From Clostridia bacterium (GTDB lineage: Bacteria; Bacillota; Clostridia; TANB77; CAG-508), in contig JAAVYF010000047.1 in assembly GCA_022790975.1 (NCBI GenBank), forward strand, positions 1 to 64,000: DNA of 64,000 nt, read 5' to 3'. Under the pieces are notes generated by a model that was not told the DNA's origin, did not search any database, and was given only the letters and a program-made list of their open reading frames with translations. The position numbers and the translations under genes were made by a program. Shown here in pieces: positions 1 to 9,143 of the stretch (position 1 is its first letter; each line of letters begins with the position of its first letter).

Positions 1-273
1 CCTATTTTTTATTTTCTTATATTAATGTGACATATCTATTGTAAACCTATAAAATTTATATTATTTTTAATTTTTATATTAATTTTATTCTTTAATTTTT
101 TTGAAATTAAATACTATTATGTATTAATTGTATTAATATGTATTAATTTAATAATAATATAATATAATAATAATATTATTATTATTATTTTTTTTTATTA
201 TTTTGTTTTAACAATATATTACCAATTAAAATCATTAACTAAAAAAATTTTAACTTTAATAATTATTTTTCTA
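1..273. other. AT-rich intergenic stretch, no gene seen
   Basis: The stretch is extremely AT-rich, with a run of ATT/TAA repeats around 150-200. I see no open frame of note and no clear hairpin terminator. In many Clostridia ispH follows plsC; it is not inside this window. Confidence 0.5.
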
Positions 274-903
274 TTAATTTTCACTAGATAATTTAATAAT
301 TTCCTCTTTTAGCCTTTCACTAACATAGTCTTCTAATTCTTTTGCAGATTTATCTTTTAACATATCGCTAAAATCTAATGGCTTCCCATATGTTAATGTA
401 ACTTTATGCCATGGCTTAGCTTCTCCTTTAATTCCGATTGGAACTAATTTAGCTCCTGTTTTTAAGCTCATATATGAAGCTCCATTTTTTAATTTGCCAT
501 CATTTTTATCCATTCCATTTCTAGTTCCTTCTGGAAAAATTCCTATACATTCACCATTTTTTAATTCTTTCATTGCTTCTTTTAAAGGTCCTATATCTTT
601 GGAATCTCTTTTTACAAAAATTGAATTATATATATAGCACAAAAAACCAAATAATCCATTTTTACGTAATTCTTCTTTTGCCATAAATCTCATTTTTCTA
701 GGACAAGTAACTACTATTAATGGTGGGTCTAAATAACTCCTATGGTTTCCACAAAATATAAGTGCCCCTTCTTTAGGAATATTTTCCCTTCCAAGAATTT
801 CATACTTATATACAATTTTACAATAAAAACGTATGCAATTACTTACTACAACTCTTGAAATTGCTTTAAATATTTCTTGTATTTTACTCTTTTTCTTTTC
901 CAT
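274..903 (-). CDS. plsC: 1-acyl-sn-glycerol-3-phosphate acyltransferase (PlsC family)
   Basis: This enzyme acylates lysophosphatidic acid to phosphatidic acid at the inner face of the membrane, in phospholipid synthesis. The 209-residue protein has the family's NHRSYLD block (H54 and D59 of HX4D) and FPEGTR at residues 123-128. Length is normal for a bacterial PlsC and the N-terminal part is hydrophobic. It lies 37 bp downstream of cmk, the usual clostridial cmk-plsC arrangement, so the two are probably co-transcribed. No anomalies seen. Confidence 0.93.
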   Translation of the reverse strand: MEKKKSKIQEIFKAISRVVVSNCIRFYCKIVYKYEILGRENIPKEGALIFCGNHRSYLDPPLIVVTCPRKMRFMAKEELRKNGLFGFLCYIYNSIFVKRDSKDIGPLKEAMKELKNGECIGIFPEGTRNGMDKNDGKLKNGASYMSLKTGAKLVPIGIKGEAKPWHKVTLTYGKPLDFSDMLKDKSAKELEDYVSERLKEEIIKLSSEN

Positions 904-940
904 ATATTTACCTCTTCATTCAAAAAGTTTTATATTAATT

Positions 941-1612
941 TTAAGTATTCTTTTTTTCTTTTATTATATTAGAAATACATTTAACAACTTCTTCAATTGT
1001 CATATTAGTAGAGTCTATAAGAATTGCATCATCTGCCTTTTTTAATGGAGCAATTTCTCTTGTAGAATCTCTTTCATCTCTAATTTTAATTTCTCTTAAA
1101 ACTTCATCATAATCTACTTTTAAACCCTTTTCTTGATTTTGAAGTACTCTTCTTTTGGCTCTTTCTTCTGCTGTTGCTTCTAAATAAATTTTAACATCAG
1201 CATTTGGAAATACAACAGTTCCAATATCTCTTCCTTCCATTATAATGTTCTTTCCTTCAGAAACTTTTCTTTGTAAATTTAATAAATTTCTTCTAACCAT
1301 TGGATTTGTAGAAACTGGAGAAACAAATTTCGAAACTTCTTCTGTTCTAATTTTTAAACTAACATCATTTCCATCTAATAATATAATAAGATTTCCATTA
1401 TCATTTTTTAATTCTATGTTTATAGAATCTAAAATTTTTTTAATATTTTCTTCATCATCTAAAGCTATATTATCTTGTAACATTTTTAATGCTACACATC
1501 TAAACATAGCTCCTGTATCAATGTTTACAAGACCTAATTTTTCTCCAACGAGTTTTGCTACTGTTCCTTTTCCGCTTCCTGCAGGTCCATCTATTGCAAC
1601 TATAAATGACAT
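941..1612 (-). CDS. cmk: (d)CMP kinase
   Basis: Cytidylate kinase phosphorylates CMP and dCMP with ATP in pyrimidine nucleotide metabolism. The 223-residue protein opens with the P-loop GPAGSGKGT (residues 9-17). It also has the CMP-binding DTGAMFR segment, the MEGRDIGT block and the DERDSTRE segment typical of bacterial Cmk. Length is as expected. It stands directly upstream of plsC on the same strand. Confidence 0.96.
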   Translation of the reverse strand: MSFIVAIDGPAGSGKGTVAKLVGEKLGLVNIDTGAMFRCVALKMLQDNIALDDEENIKKILDSINIELKNDNGNLIILLDGNDVSLKIRTEEVSKFVSPVSTNPMVRRNLLNLQRKVSEGKNIIMEGRDIGTVVFPNADVKIYLEATAEERAKRRVLQNQEKGLKVDYDEVLREIKIRDERDSTREIAPLKKADDAILIDSTNMTIEEVVKCISNIIKEKKNT

Positions 1613-1724
1613 ATTTTCCCCCTAATCTTTTTTTGCTATTTTAATATTTTTATAAGTTATTATATATTTTTAATAATTTAATTACTTAATTCACTAATTT
1701 GCTATATTTTAATTAATTATCTTA

Positions 1725-2624
1725 TTACTTATTATTTTCAAAATGTATATTTTTAACCAATATTTCCATTTTCAAAACATTCATTGCAGTTAAATTTTCA
1801 ACCTCTTTTTTTACTCTATTTTTTATAATTTCAGTTAATTCTATAATATTATATCCAAATTCAATTACTATTTCAATATAAATGTATACTCCATCACCAT
1901 ATCCACCTTCATGTTTTCTAACTATAGCTCTACTCATTTTATAAACACCTTTAATTTTCTTCAAAGATATTTCTATAATTTGTTTTATTGCTGTATCAGA
2001 AATAGTAAAGTTTCCCATATAACTAAACGCTGGTCTAATTAAAGATTTTTCAGAAACATATGGAGCATTTCCTTTTCCATTTGATTTAAAAATTTGAAGT
2101 GGATCTAAAAGATAACCTGAAAAATCTTTTTTTATTTCAAATGTTGGAACTGGAATAACATGTTTTCCCTGAGTTACTCTTATTCTTCTTGCTGTTTCCA
2201 TTTCATCTTGTGTCGCAACATCTGTAATATAAATAGTTTCTGAAATTTCAGGAAGACTTAAATTATTAGCAATTTTTTGTACCATTCCATCTGATGTTCC
2301 AAGAATTAAAATACTTTTAGGTTTTCTTTTTCTAAAAACCTCTTGTATCTCTTTTTTTTTGGCCTCATCTTGAAATAAAGCATTTTTTACTGTTTCAATT
2401 TTAGTTGGAGCTTTTTTTGCTGAAACTCCAGCAACAACTTCATTTCCACAAATAAGCAAACCATCATCTATTATATACTCTACACCTTTAGAATTAGCAA
2501 CCATTTGTGCTCTATAACTTTTTCCAGTTCCAGATGGACCAACAAAGGCATATACTTTAATTTTCTCATTAAGTTTATCATTAACAATATCACTAACTTT
2601 GTTACCTATATCAAATAAAGACAT
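1725..2624 (-). CDS. P-loop ATPase fused to Asp23/Gls24 domain
   Basis: The 299-residue protein joins two modules. Residues about 20-190 carry a Walker A motif (GPSGTGKS, 29-36) with an unrecognised nucleotide-binding domain. Residues about 200-295 match the Asp23/Gls24 (DUF322) fold, including a GVYKMSRAIVRKHEGG block. Asp23 proteins are associated with envelope stress and membrane anchoring in Firmicutes; the role of the ATPase-fused form is not known to me. It follows a clear AGGAGA-type ribosome site and is about 110 bp upstream of cmk. Confidence 0.75.
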   Translation of the reverse strand: MSLFDIGNKVSDIVNDKLNEKIKVYAFVGPSGTGKSYRAQMVANSKGVEYIIDDGLLICGNEVVAGVSAKKAPTKIETVKNALFQDEAKKKEIQEVFRKRKPKSILILGTSDGMVQKIANNLSLPEISETIYITDVATQDEMETARRIRVTQGKHVIPVPTFEIKKDFSGYLLDPLQIFKSNGKGNAPYVSEKSLIRPAFSYMGNFTISDTAIKQIIEISLKKIKGVYKMSRAIVRKHEGGYGDGVYIYIEIVIEFGYNIIELTEIIKNRVKKEVENLTAMNVLKMEILVKNIHFENNK

Positions 2625-2686
2625 TAAAAAAATCTCCTTTATTTAAATTTGTAATATTATATCATTTGTATGCAATATTTTCAAGC

Positions 2687-2887
2687 TCAATATTCTATTC
2701 TAACCTTGAATTCCCAAATTGCAATTTCACTATTAGTATTCGATATTTTATCATCTAAATTTGTATTAAATAAATAATATATTCCTTCTCCTGTTTTAAA
2801 TGAAATAATAAAACTTATTATTAATAATATTATCAAAAAAGTTAAATATAAATTATTCAATTTCTTTTGTTTTAATTTGTTTTCCAC
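2687..2887 (-). CDS. Short SipW-substrate-like membrane protein, possibly truncated
   Basis: The 66-residue product starts with GTG and overlaps the end of sipW by 35 bp. It has one strong hydrophobic segment (about residues 12-30), then IAIWEFKV, which resembles the xAKWxFxV block just after the signal peptide of TasA/CotN-type SipW substrates. The protein then ends with RIEY. Full SipW substrates are normally over 150 residues, so this is either a truncated remnant or a small accessory protein. No frameshift site is visible at its end. Confidence 0.5.
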   Translation of the reverse strand: MENKLKQKKLNNLYLTFLIILLIISFIISFKTGEGIYYLFNTNLDDKISNTNSEIAIWEFKVRIEY

Positions 2888-3372
2888 ACTCTTTGCTTTT
2901 TACCTCACTTTCACGATTTTTTTGTAACCAATAAATATTTTTTAAAACTACAAATATAGTAAATATAAAAAATATATATTTTAAGTATACTCTTAAAAAT
3001 TTGCCAATAAGTATAGAATTAAATATAACTTTTCCTAAAATTTTAGAACTTTCTTTTACTTCATCATTTTCATTATTAGCATCTCCTTTAGCAATAAAAG
3101 AACTATCCCACTTATTAACAATTCTATGTGTAACTAAAAAATCATTTTCTTCATATGTAACAATATCTCCAATGTTATAATCTCTATCTTTTTTTATTAC
3201 AACAAATTCCCCAGATTTAATATTTGGCTCCATACTACCGCGTAAGTACTACTAAAAAACCATATTTTCCTAACATTGTAATTTTATCTTTTATAATATA
3301 TCTTGAATACATAACATATAATAATGTAATTACTAATAAAATTAAAATAATTTTTTGAAATAAATTTCTCAT
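2853..3372 (-). CDS. sipW: SipW-type signal peptidase I, read through one CGGN site
   Basis: This ER/archaeal-type signal peptidase would cleave TasA-like secreted proteins. From the ATG at 3372 the first frame encodes a membrane segment and ends GFLVVLT; the second frame resumes GSMEPNIKSGE. The join is ACG-C-GGT-AGT-ATG. Skipping the C of the in-frame CGG (plus-strand complement near 3237-3239) restores TGSMEP with the catalytic serine. The general base is the histidine in VTHRIV, and the later KGDANNENDE block also fits SipW. Rejoined length is 520 bp, 3n+1, giving about 172 residues. A C-terminal membrane segment follows. The frameshift therefore falls exactly in the active-site motif. 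Confidence 0.8.
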
Positions 3373-3564
3373 TCTTCTCCTTATAATATGTTTAATTTAG
3401 GTTTTTAAAGATACCTAAAACTTTTATAATCATGTCACTTTAATAATAAAATTTATTTATTAGTAATGTGAATTCTTTATTTAATTTTTAAACTCTCTAG
3501 TAAATAATTTATATAAACCAAAAATTAAAATTTAATATATTAATTAAATTTTAATAAATTACTT

Positions 3565-3594
3565 ACTAGAAAGCTATTTTTCAAGCTTTCTAGT
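3565..3594 (-). terminator. Perfect 11-bp hairpin downstream of the TasA-like gene
   Basis: The arms ACTAGAAAGCT and AGCTTTCTAGT are exact complements with an 8-base loop. It lies between the TasA-like gene and sipW. The following T-run is poor, so termination is likely but not certain. The remaining sequence between 3373 and 3698 is AT-rich and shows nothing else. Confidence 0.55.
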
Positions 3595-3698
3595 TTATAA
3601 TAACATATAGTATTAAAATGACAATTTATAAAAATCTATCAATTACTTATAATTTTAAAATTTGTGAACTAAAATTTTTTCCATTTTCCCTATTTATA

Positions 3699-4310
3699 CT
3701 ATTGTGCTTGTATGCCAGTTATCATAAGTGTAAATACATAATCTGAAATATCATTTAAAGCATCTTGTAAATCACTTTCATCTTGTATAACATTATCTAT
3801 TATTGTTTCATATGGCCATTCCCAGCCGATTGTATAAGTTACAATTTGAGATGATTCATTATGCTTTATAGTTCCAGAAAATTCTTTTGTATTATCTTCA
3901 TTAACTTTTTCTATTAATGAACTTAATGTTGTATACTTTTCTCCATTATACAAAAAGTATAAATTAGTTGGTTTATGTGTTTCAGAACTAATTAAAACAT
4001 CATAATCTAAATCTACTTCTGAACCTGTTGCATCAATAACAATATTAAATTCTCCTTTTGTTCCTGGTGCAATTCTTTGTTCTTTAACCTTATCTGATTC
4101 AACTGTATCAGCAAGAGAAATTGTAGTTTCTGTAGACGAATTTTTTGTATTTGATACAGAACCAGCAAAACTCCATTTTGCTATTGTAGACTTTGTACTA
4201 ACTTGTACTGATTGTTTATATTTAGAATATGTATAACCAAGTATTAATACAATAAGTAATATTAATAAAGTTAATACAACAAATATTTTCTTGTTGTTTT
4301 TATTTACTAT
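3699..4310 (-). CDS. TasA/CotN-like SipW-dependent secreted protein, AUA start inferred
   Basis: The frame encodes about 203 residues: a charged KNNKK start, a hydrophobic signal segment ending in YTYSKYKQSV, then TIAKWSF, the hallmark of SipW substrates. A beta-rich secreted domain follows. No ATG, GTG or TTG exists in this frame between the upstream stop and the signal peptide. An AGGAGG Shine-Dalgarno lies 8 bases before an ATA codon at 4310-4308, which I take as the start. The ATG right after the AGGAGG opens a five-codon frame only. A one-base indel near the start is the alternative. sipW lies downstream, about 330 bp away. Confidence 0.72.
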   Translation of the reverse strand: MVNKNNKKIFVVLTLLILLIVLILGYTYSKYKQSVQVSTKSTIAKWSFAGSVSNTKNSSTETTISLADTVESDKVKEQRIAPGTKGEFNIVIDATGSEVDLDYDVLISSETHKPTNLYFLYNGEKYTTLSSLIEKVNEDNTKEFSGTIKHNESSQIVTYTIGWEWPYETIIDNVIQDESDLQDALNDISDYVFTLMITGIQAQ

Positions 4311-4957
4311 ATAACATTCCTCCTTTCATTTAACTATATAGTTAAATGCCACAAACTTTATATTAAATATGTTTTTTAAATTGCGGGGGCAACAGAACAT
4401 TTGCAAAAAAATTAATAAACTAAAATTTATAATTTGGAAATATTTAATTTTCTAGAACAGAAAATTAAATTTAGATTTAAAATTTAATTGAAATATAAAG
4501 CCGAAGCATTTAACCTGCACTTATTTTAGCATGCATATTAAAATTTGTAAAGTACTTTTTAAATTTTTTTTGAAAATTTATTCGACATATTTCGACACTA
4601 TTGCTTCAAACCCTATGTATATATATTATTGAGCAATTTCAAATTTTGTTAAATAACCAAAATAGATAATAAATAAATACTAAAGAATAAATAATACTAA
4701 AGAATTTATAACTCATATATTTACAAAAAGTAAAAAATAAAGAGTGTTAACAATAAAATGATACTCTAAAATTTTCATTATATAAAAACACTTTTATACG
4801 GTATATTTTATAAGTACACTCTTTATTTTGTTAACACTCAGAAATGAATTTATATTTTATATAAATTACACTTCTTTTATATAAGATTTATAATATTTAG
4901 TAACTATAAATTTTATTATTATATATTAAAATAAAATTTTATTAATAATACAAAATT
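4311..4957. other. Long intergenic region with short GC-richer islands
   Basis: No gene is visible in this 647-bp stretch. Two short GC-richer islands stand out in the AT-rich background: around 4383-4398 (a GCGGGGGCAAC run) and around 4498-4522 (GCCGAAGC followed by CCTGCAC). They lie 75-210 bp upstream of the TasA-like gene and could be parts of a structured leader on the minus strand. I cannot assign a riboswitch class. The palindromic block at 4736-4839 is listed separately. Confidence 0.4.
4736..4839. repeat. Interleaved inverted repeats
   Basis: AATAAAGAGTGT (4736-4747) is the exact complement of ACACTCTTTATT (4816-4827). The overlapping GAGTGTTAACAA (4742-4753) is the exact complement of TTGTTAACACTC (4828-4839). 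The two pairings share bases and so exclude each other. It may be a small non-autonomous element or a bidirectional terminator for rubrerythrin transcripts. Confidence 0.5.
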
Positions 4958-5500
4958 TTAATAATTCTCTGCTTTTATTTCAAAAAATGCTTTTGGATGA
5001 GAACATACTGGGCACATCTCTGGAGCATTTTTTCCAACAACAATATGACCACAATTTCTACATTTCCAAATTCTATCTCCATCTTTAGAAAATACTAAAC
5101 CATCCTCAACATTTTCTAATAGTTTTAAATATCTTTGTTCATGTTCTTTTTCTATTTTTCCAACAGCTTCAAATAAATATGCTATATGATCAAATCCTTC
5201 TTCTTTAGCTTCTTTAGCCATTCTATCATACATATCAGTCCATTCGAAGTTTTCTCCTTCAGCGGCTGCTTTTAAATTTTCTGCTGTTGTAGGAATATCT
5301 CCATTATTTAAAAGTTTAAACCATAATTTTGCATGTTCTTTTTCGTTATCTGCAGTTTCTTGAAATAATGCTGCAATTTGCTCATATCCTTCTTTTTTAG
5401 CTTTACTTGCAAAATATGTATATTTATTTCTTGCTTGAGATTCTCCTGCAAAAGCTTCCATTAAATTCTTTTCTGTTTTTGTACCTTTAATATTTTCCAT
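4958..5500 (-). CDS. rbr: Rubrerythrin
   Basis: Rubrerythrin is a non-haem di-iron peroxidase that removes hydrogen peroxide in anaerobes. The 180-residue protein has the N-terminal ferritin-like four-helix domain with [13 protein letters not shown] and two EKEH iron-ligand motifs (NEKEHAK and IEKEHEQ). A C-terminal rubredoxin domain follows with two Cys-x2-Cys pairs (CRNC and CPVC). A strong AGGGAGG-type ribosome site precedes the ATG. It stands alone, flanked by AT-rich intergenic DNA, consistent with a monocistronic oxidative-stress gene. Confidence 0.96.
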   Translation of the reverse strand: MENIKGTKTEKNLMEAFAGESQARNKYTYFASKAKKEGYEQIAALFQETADNEKEHAKLWFKLLNNGDIPTTAENLKAAAEGENFEWTDMYDRMAKEAKEEGFDHIAYLFEAVGKIEKEHEQRYLKLLENVEDGLVFSKDGDRIWKCRNCGHIVVGKNAPEMCPVCSHPKAFFEIKAENY

Positions 5501-5678
5501 TACTAATACCTCCCTAGATAATTAAAAAATAAATTTTATTTTGGCTATATTTTAATATACTTTTTTTAATAATTCAAGTATTTTTAAAGATTTTATTTTA
5601 TAAAAAAATAACATTTATTTTAGCTATAAAATCATTTCAATTTCAAAATAGCTAAACTAAATGTTTTTTATATTAAAT

Positions 5679-6551
5679 TTAAAAAATCATATCTTCCAAT
5701 TCTTGTTTAGAGAAATTATATTTTTTATTACAAAAATTGCAAACCATTTCTGCTTTTTCATCTTCTTCAATAATCTTTTTTATTTCATCTTTTCCTATAG
5801 ACATAAATGCTGATTTCATTCTATCTTTATTACAATTACATTCATATTTTGGAAAATCATTTCTTTCTATAATTTTAATTTTTTTATCTCCTGTAATTTT
5901 AGTTATAATATCTTCTAAAGAAAGATTATTTTCAAGCATTTTTGAAATAGCTCCAGCTTCATAAATAGATTTCTCTAAAATAGAAATTTCATCATTTGTA
6001 GCATCTGGCATTGGAGTAATTATATATCCTCCGCTCTTTCTAACTCCATTTTTATCTACTAACACACCTAATGCAACAGCAGAATTAGTTTGTTCAGAAT
6101 TAACAAAATAATTTGCAAAGTCATCTGCAAGTTCTCCTGTAATTATAGGACTAATTCCAACATATGGTTCTTTTAAACCAATATCCTTTATTACATTTAT
6201 AAAACCAGTAGTTCCAACAGCACCAGATACATCTAATTTTCCAAATTCATTTAATGGTAAATCAACAACAGGATTTGAAACATAACCTCTAACTTTTGGA
6301 GTATTATCAGAAACAGTTACCATTGTTCCTATCGGACCTCCGCCTTTAACTTGAATTGTTAATTTATGATTACTAGACTTCATACTACAACCGATAAGAG
6401 CTGTTACTGTAAGAAGTCTTCCAAATGCTGCTGTGCAAACAGGACTTAAATTATGAATTTTTCTTGCTTCTTCAACAATTTGAGTACTATCTATACAAGT
6501 TACATTAACTTTTCCATTATAAGCTAAAGCTTTTATTATTCTATCATTCAT
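5679..6551 (-). CDS. hslO: Hsp33 redox-regulated chaperone
   Basis: Hsp33 is a holdase chaperone activated by oxidation of its C-terminal zinc site. The 290-residue protein is of normal length. The four zinc cysteines are visible as CNC (near residue 235) and CNFC (near residue 268), about 30 residues apart. Its glycine-rich N-terminal domain (VKGGGPIGTMV) is typical. It sits 34 bp downstream of the blaR1-like gene and near rubrerythrin, so the neighbourhood has a redox-stress flavour. Confidence 0.95.
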   Translation of the reverse strand: MNDRIIKALAYNGKVNVTCIDSTQIVEEARKIHNLSPVCTAAFGRLLTVTALIGCSMKSSNHKLTIQVKGGGPIGTMVTVSDNTPKVRGYVSNPVVDLPLNEFGKLDVSGAVGTTGFINVIKDIGLKEPYVGISPIITGELADDFANYFVNSEQTNSAVALGVLVDKNGVRKSGGYIITPMPDATNDEISILEKSIYEAGAISKMLENNLSLEDIITKITGDKKIKIIERNDFPKYECNCNKDRMKSAFMSIGKDEIKKIIEEDEKAEMVCNFCNKKYNFSKQELEDMIF

Positions 6552-6585
6552 AATTAATCACACTTTTTATTATATGTGTTCCTTT

Positions 6586-8073
6586 CTATTTTGGTAATTT
6601 ATCTAAATAACTGTATTCTGTTTTAGTTATTGGAATATCTGGTTTTAATGAATTTTCTAAATTATAATATGTTTCTTCTTTCATAATATCTCCACTATTT
6701 ATATCAATCCAATAATCAACTGAAGCAAAATTATTTTTTGTCTTTGAATATATAGATATAATTGCACATTCTTTTGAATTATATATTTCATTTCCTAAAT
6801 GCTTATAAAATAAGTTTCTGTTATTTACTTTACTTAATATGCTCTGCATATTTTTTCTCAAAAATTCAGTTGAGTCATATAAGTTTTTTCCTTGTTCTGA
6901 ATCACTAGTATTATACTTTTTATATTCATCACTATAGAAGCACTCTACTTTTACATATCTCTTATTAGAAAAATTATTAAAAACTAAATCGCTAATATAG
7001 TTAATTCCAAGATTCTTAGATACTGTATATATAGAAAATAAGCCAACACCAAAAATTATTATAGTGAAAATTACATATGCAAATTTATAATTTTCTCTTT
7101 TATTTTTCACTCTTCTTATTCTTTGGGTTAATATATCTTTATTAGAAGAAAAATTATTAACTAACGCTTCTAAAGTATAATCTTCTTTTTTACATGATAA
7201 TTTAATCAAAGTACAACAATATTCATGTTCTTCATTATTAAAAAACATCATTACTTTTTCATCAACAGCATATTCCATATTATTTTTTACTATTTCTAAA
7301 CATAATAATATTATTGGATTAAAGAAATATATAGTTTGAAGAATTAAAATAAATAAAATCATAAAATTATCTTTTCTTTTATAATGAAATAGCTCATGAA
7401 TAATAACATATTCTAGTTCTTTGTCTGTTAAATTGTAAGCTGTTTCTGGAAGTAAAATTTTAACATCTTTTATTCCTAATATTGAAGGTACATTAAATTT
7501 TTCTCCAATAAATACATTTATGTTTATATTTACATTCAAGTCTTTTTTGCATTTTTCTAATATATTTAATATTCTTTTATCTTCACATTTAAAATCTTTA
7601 AGTTCTTTTGAGAATTTTTGTTTTGCCCAAAAAATAATTAAGCTTTTAACAATAATTACCATAAGCCAAATAATAGGAATTAAAAGTTTTATAATAATTT
7701 TTAAGTTAAATAAACTTTCTATTTCTTGTACATTATAATTATTTTGAAATAAATCATTTTCATTAGATTTTATAAAATAATTTTTATTATTTTCTGTAGA
7801 TATATAAGAACTTGCCAAATCGTTTTTTAAATTCCAAGGTAAATATTTATCAATATTATACTTAGAATTTATTTTTATTGGAATTACTAAAAGCATTACA
7901 AATATTAATCCAATCATATACATATGTTTTGGACGAATTTTTTTCTTTAAAATTTTTAATATTATGAAACCTATAATTCCAATAACACTAGCCTTTATTG
8001 ACATATATAATATTTCATAAAATATTGGTGATATTTTTTCTAAACCATTTAATATTATTAATAATATATTCAT
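6586..8073 (-). CDS. BlaR1/MecR1-type M56 membrane metallopeptidase
   Basis: The 495-residue protein has several N-terminal membrane segments, a cytoplasmic loop with the zinc motif HELFH (226-230) and a following YKRKDN, then another membrane segment near 340-355. About 140 residues of extracytoplasmic sequence follow. The classical penicillin-sensing transpeptidase domain of BlaR1 is not recognisable, so the signal is probably not a beta-lactam. It overlaps the blaI-like gene by one base (stop/start TAATG), indicating translational coupling. It probably relays an envelope signal to the BlaI partner by proteolysis. Confidence 0.82.
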   Translation of the reverse strand: MNILLIILNGLEKISPIFYEILYMSIKASVIGIIGFIILKILKKKIRPKHMYMIGLIFVMLLVIPIKINSKYNIDKYLPWNLKNDLASSYISTENNKNYFIKSNENDLFQNNYNVQEIESLFNLKIIIKLLIPIIWLMVIIVKSLIIFWAKQKFSKELKDFKCEDKRILNILEKCKKDLNVNININVFIGEKFNVPSILGIKDVKILLPETAYNLTDKELEYVIIHELFHYKRKDNFMILFILILQTIYFFNPIILLCLEIVKNNMEYAVDEKVMMFFNNEEHEYCCTLIKLSCKKEDYTLEALVNNFSSNKDILTQRIRRVKNKRENYKFAYVIFTIIIFGVGLFSIYTVSKNLGINYISDLVFNNFSNKRYVKVECFYSDEYKKYNTSDSEQGKNLYDSTEFLRKNMQSILSKVNNRNLFYKHLGNEIYNSKECAIISIYSKTKNNFASVDYWIDINSGDIMKEETYYNLENSLKPDIPITKTEYSYLDKLPK

Positions 8074-8438
8074 TAATCTTCCTTATTTATTTCATCTAAT
8101 AAAGCATTTACATCATCTCTTGATAACTTTTTATCTTTAACGAAATTTAAAAGCATACATTTTATTGCACCTTCATAAATATTTTCTAAAAAGTTTCTTC
8201 CTTCAATCCTTAAAAACTCATTTTTATCAATTAATGGTTTATAAGTATAAGTTTTACCTGTTTTTGAACTTATATATATAGCTTTTTTCTTTACCATTCT
8301 AGCAAGCAAAGTTCTAACTGTATTTTCAGATAATTTTTTATCTTCTTTTACCTTATCTAGAATATCAAAAGATGTTGCCTCTCCATTAGTCCAAATTACA
8401 TGCATAATGTAAATTTCTGAATCTGATAATTTTACCAT
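8073..8438 (-). CDS. BlaI/MecI-family transcriptional repressor
   Basis: The 121-residue protein matches the family over its length: the winged helix (LSDSEIYIMHVIWTNGEATSFDIL, quoted here only as position 4-26), a recognition-helix region with NTVRTLLARMVKKKAI, and a C-terminal dimerisation part. Such repressors bind dyad operators and are inactivated through their M56 partner, which is encoded immediately downstream. A likely target is the secreted-protein gene just upstream (8555-9052), whose promoter spacer contains a dyad. That link is inference. Confidence 0.85.
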   Translation of the reverse strand: MVKLSDSEIYIMHVIWTNGEATSFDILDKVKEDKKLSENTVRTLLARMVKKKAIYISSKTGKTYTYKPLIDKNEFLRIEGRNFLENIYEGAIKCMLLNFVKDKKLSRDDVNALLDEINKED

Positions 8439-8457
8439 AATGTTTTACCTCCTTATA

Positions 8458-8500
8458 TAAAAAGAAGCTGTAAGTGTCATAACTTATACCTACAGCCTCT
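8458..8500 (-). terminator. Rho-independent terminator of the 8555-9052 gene
   Basis: On the minus strand AGAGGCTGTAGG pairs with CTTACAGCTTCT (two G-U pairs), followed by TTTTTA. It lies between the secreted-protein gene and the BlaI-like gene, about 20 bp before the latter's start. Transcription of blaI must therefore read through it or use a promoter inside it. Confidence 0.75.
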
Positions 8501-9108
8501 TAAAATACTTTTAGAGCCATCATTATCATCAACCAATACAGTATAATACATCAATTATGGAATATATATCTGAAATGAATAAACCATTGTTGATGCTATT
8601 CCAGTAACCTTAAATTCATACTTTCCTGGAAAAAGAGTTATCCCGCTTGCAGCATTCCGGGCTTTTCCGTCAACAAGAATCATTCCTGAATAGCTTCCAA
8701 ACGATCCTTTAACTGCCCCGGTAGATCCATCAACATATTTACAGCATACAACAGCATACACATCTGTACAAGTTGCTATAACTTCAAATGGTAATGAAAT
8801 ACTGCCACTTGCAACACCTTCTTCATCTAATAAGTATGTTCTGGAACGTGGAGTGATTCCTGAAGATCCAACTTGATACGGGGTTTCTTCTTCCAGCTCT
8901 TCAAAATCCTCCATATTCAGCTCAATAACATGTACTTCATCATTGGCTTCTACATTCCGGCCGTCTTCCTCTGCTGCAAATGCGACTGCTGTAAAGCAAA
9001 ACATCATAACGACAGTTAATACCATCGCTAAAATTCTTTTATTTCTAATCATAGTTTAACCTCCATTAATAAAAATGTCCGTGCTACTATGGCTCTAAAA
9101 GAATTTTA
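8501..9108. repeat. 20-bp inverted repeats bracketing the foreign secreted-protein gene
   Basis: The segment 8501-8520 is the reverse complement of 9089-9108 with one mismatch in 20; the core is CTTTTAGAGCCAT against ATGGCTCTAAAAG. They bracket only the gene 8555-9052. Both arms fall inside the predicted transcript, one in the 5' and one in the 3' untranslated region. The pair could be terminal repeats of a small cassette, or an mRNA end-to-end pairing. I see no target-site duplication. Confidence 0.6.
8555..9052 (-). CDS. Foreign-looking secreted protein of unknown function
   Basis: The 165-residue protein has a clear signal peptide: basic MIRNKR, a hydrophobic core, and a probable cleavage site after AFAA. 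An acidic stretch and a beta-rich C-terminal half with several Cys and Gly residues follow. I do not recognise the family. Base composition is markedly richer in G+C than the neighbours. It uses CGG twice as an ordinary arginine codon (in DGRN and KARNA), which native genes here do not. Reading the first CGG with a +1 shift would end the protein three codons later. It is likely a recent acquisition, possibly controlled by the adjacent BlaI/BlaR1 pair. Confidence 0.75.
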   Translation of the reverse strand: MIRNKRILAMVLTVVMMFCFTAVAFAAEEDGRNVEANDEVHVIELNMEDFEELEEETPYQVGSSGITPRSRTYLLDEEGVASGSISLPFEVIATCTDVYAVVCCKYVDGSTGAVKGSFGSYSGMILVDGKARNAASGITLFPGKYEFKVTGIASTMVYSFQIYIP

Positions 9109-9143
9109 TTTACACAATCACACTGTATTGATTTGATTTTTAT

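Noticed and set aside
2687..2887. Continuation of sipW after a second frameshift
   Set aside because: sipW already has a complete catalytic domain and a C-terminal anchor; this frame starts its own hydrophobic signal segment and WEF motif, and there is no CGG at the junction.
6586..8438. Beta-lactam resistance operon
   Set aside because: The BlaR1-like protein lacks a recognisable penicillin-binding sensor domain and no beta-lactamase gene is adjacent.
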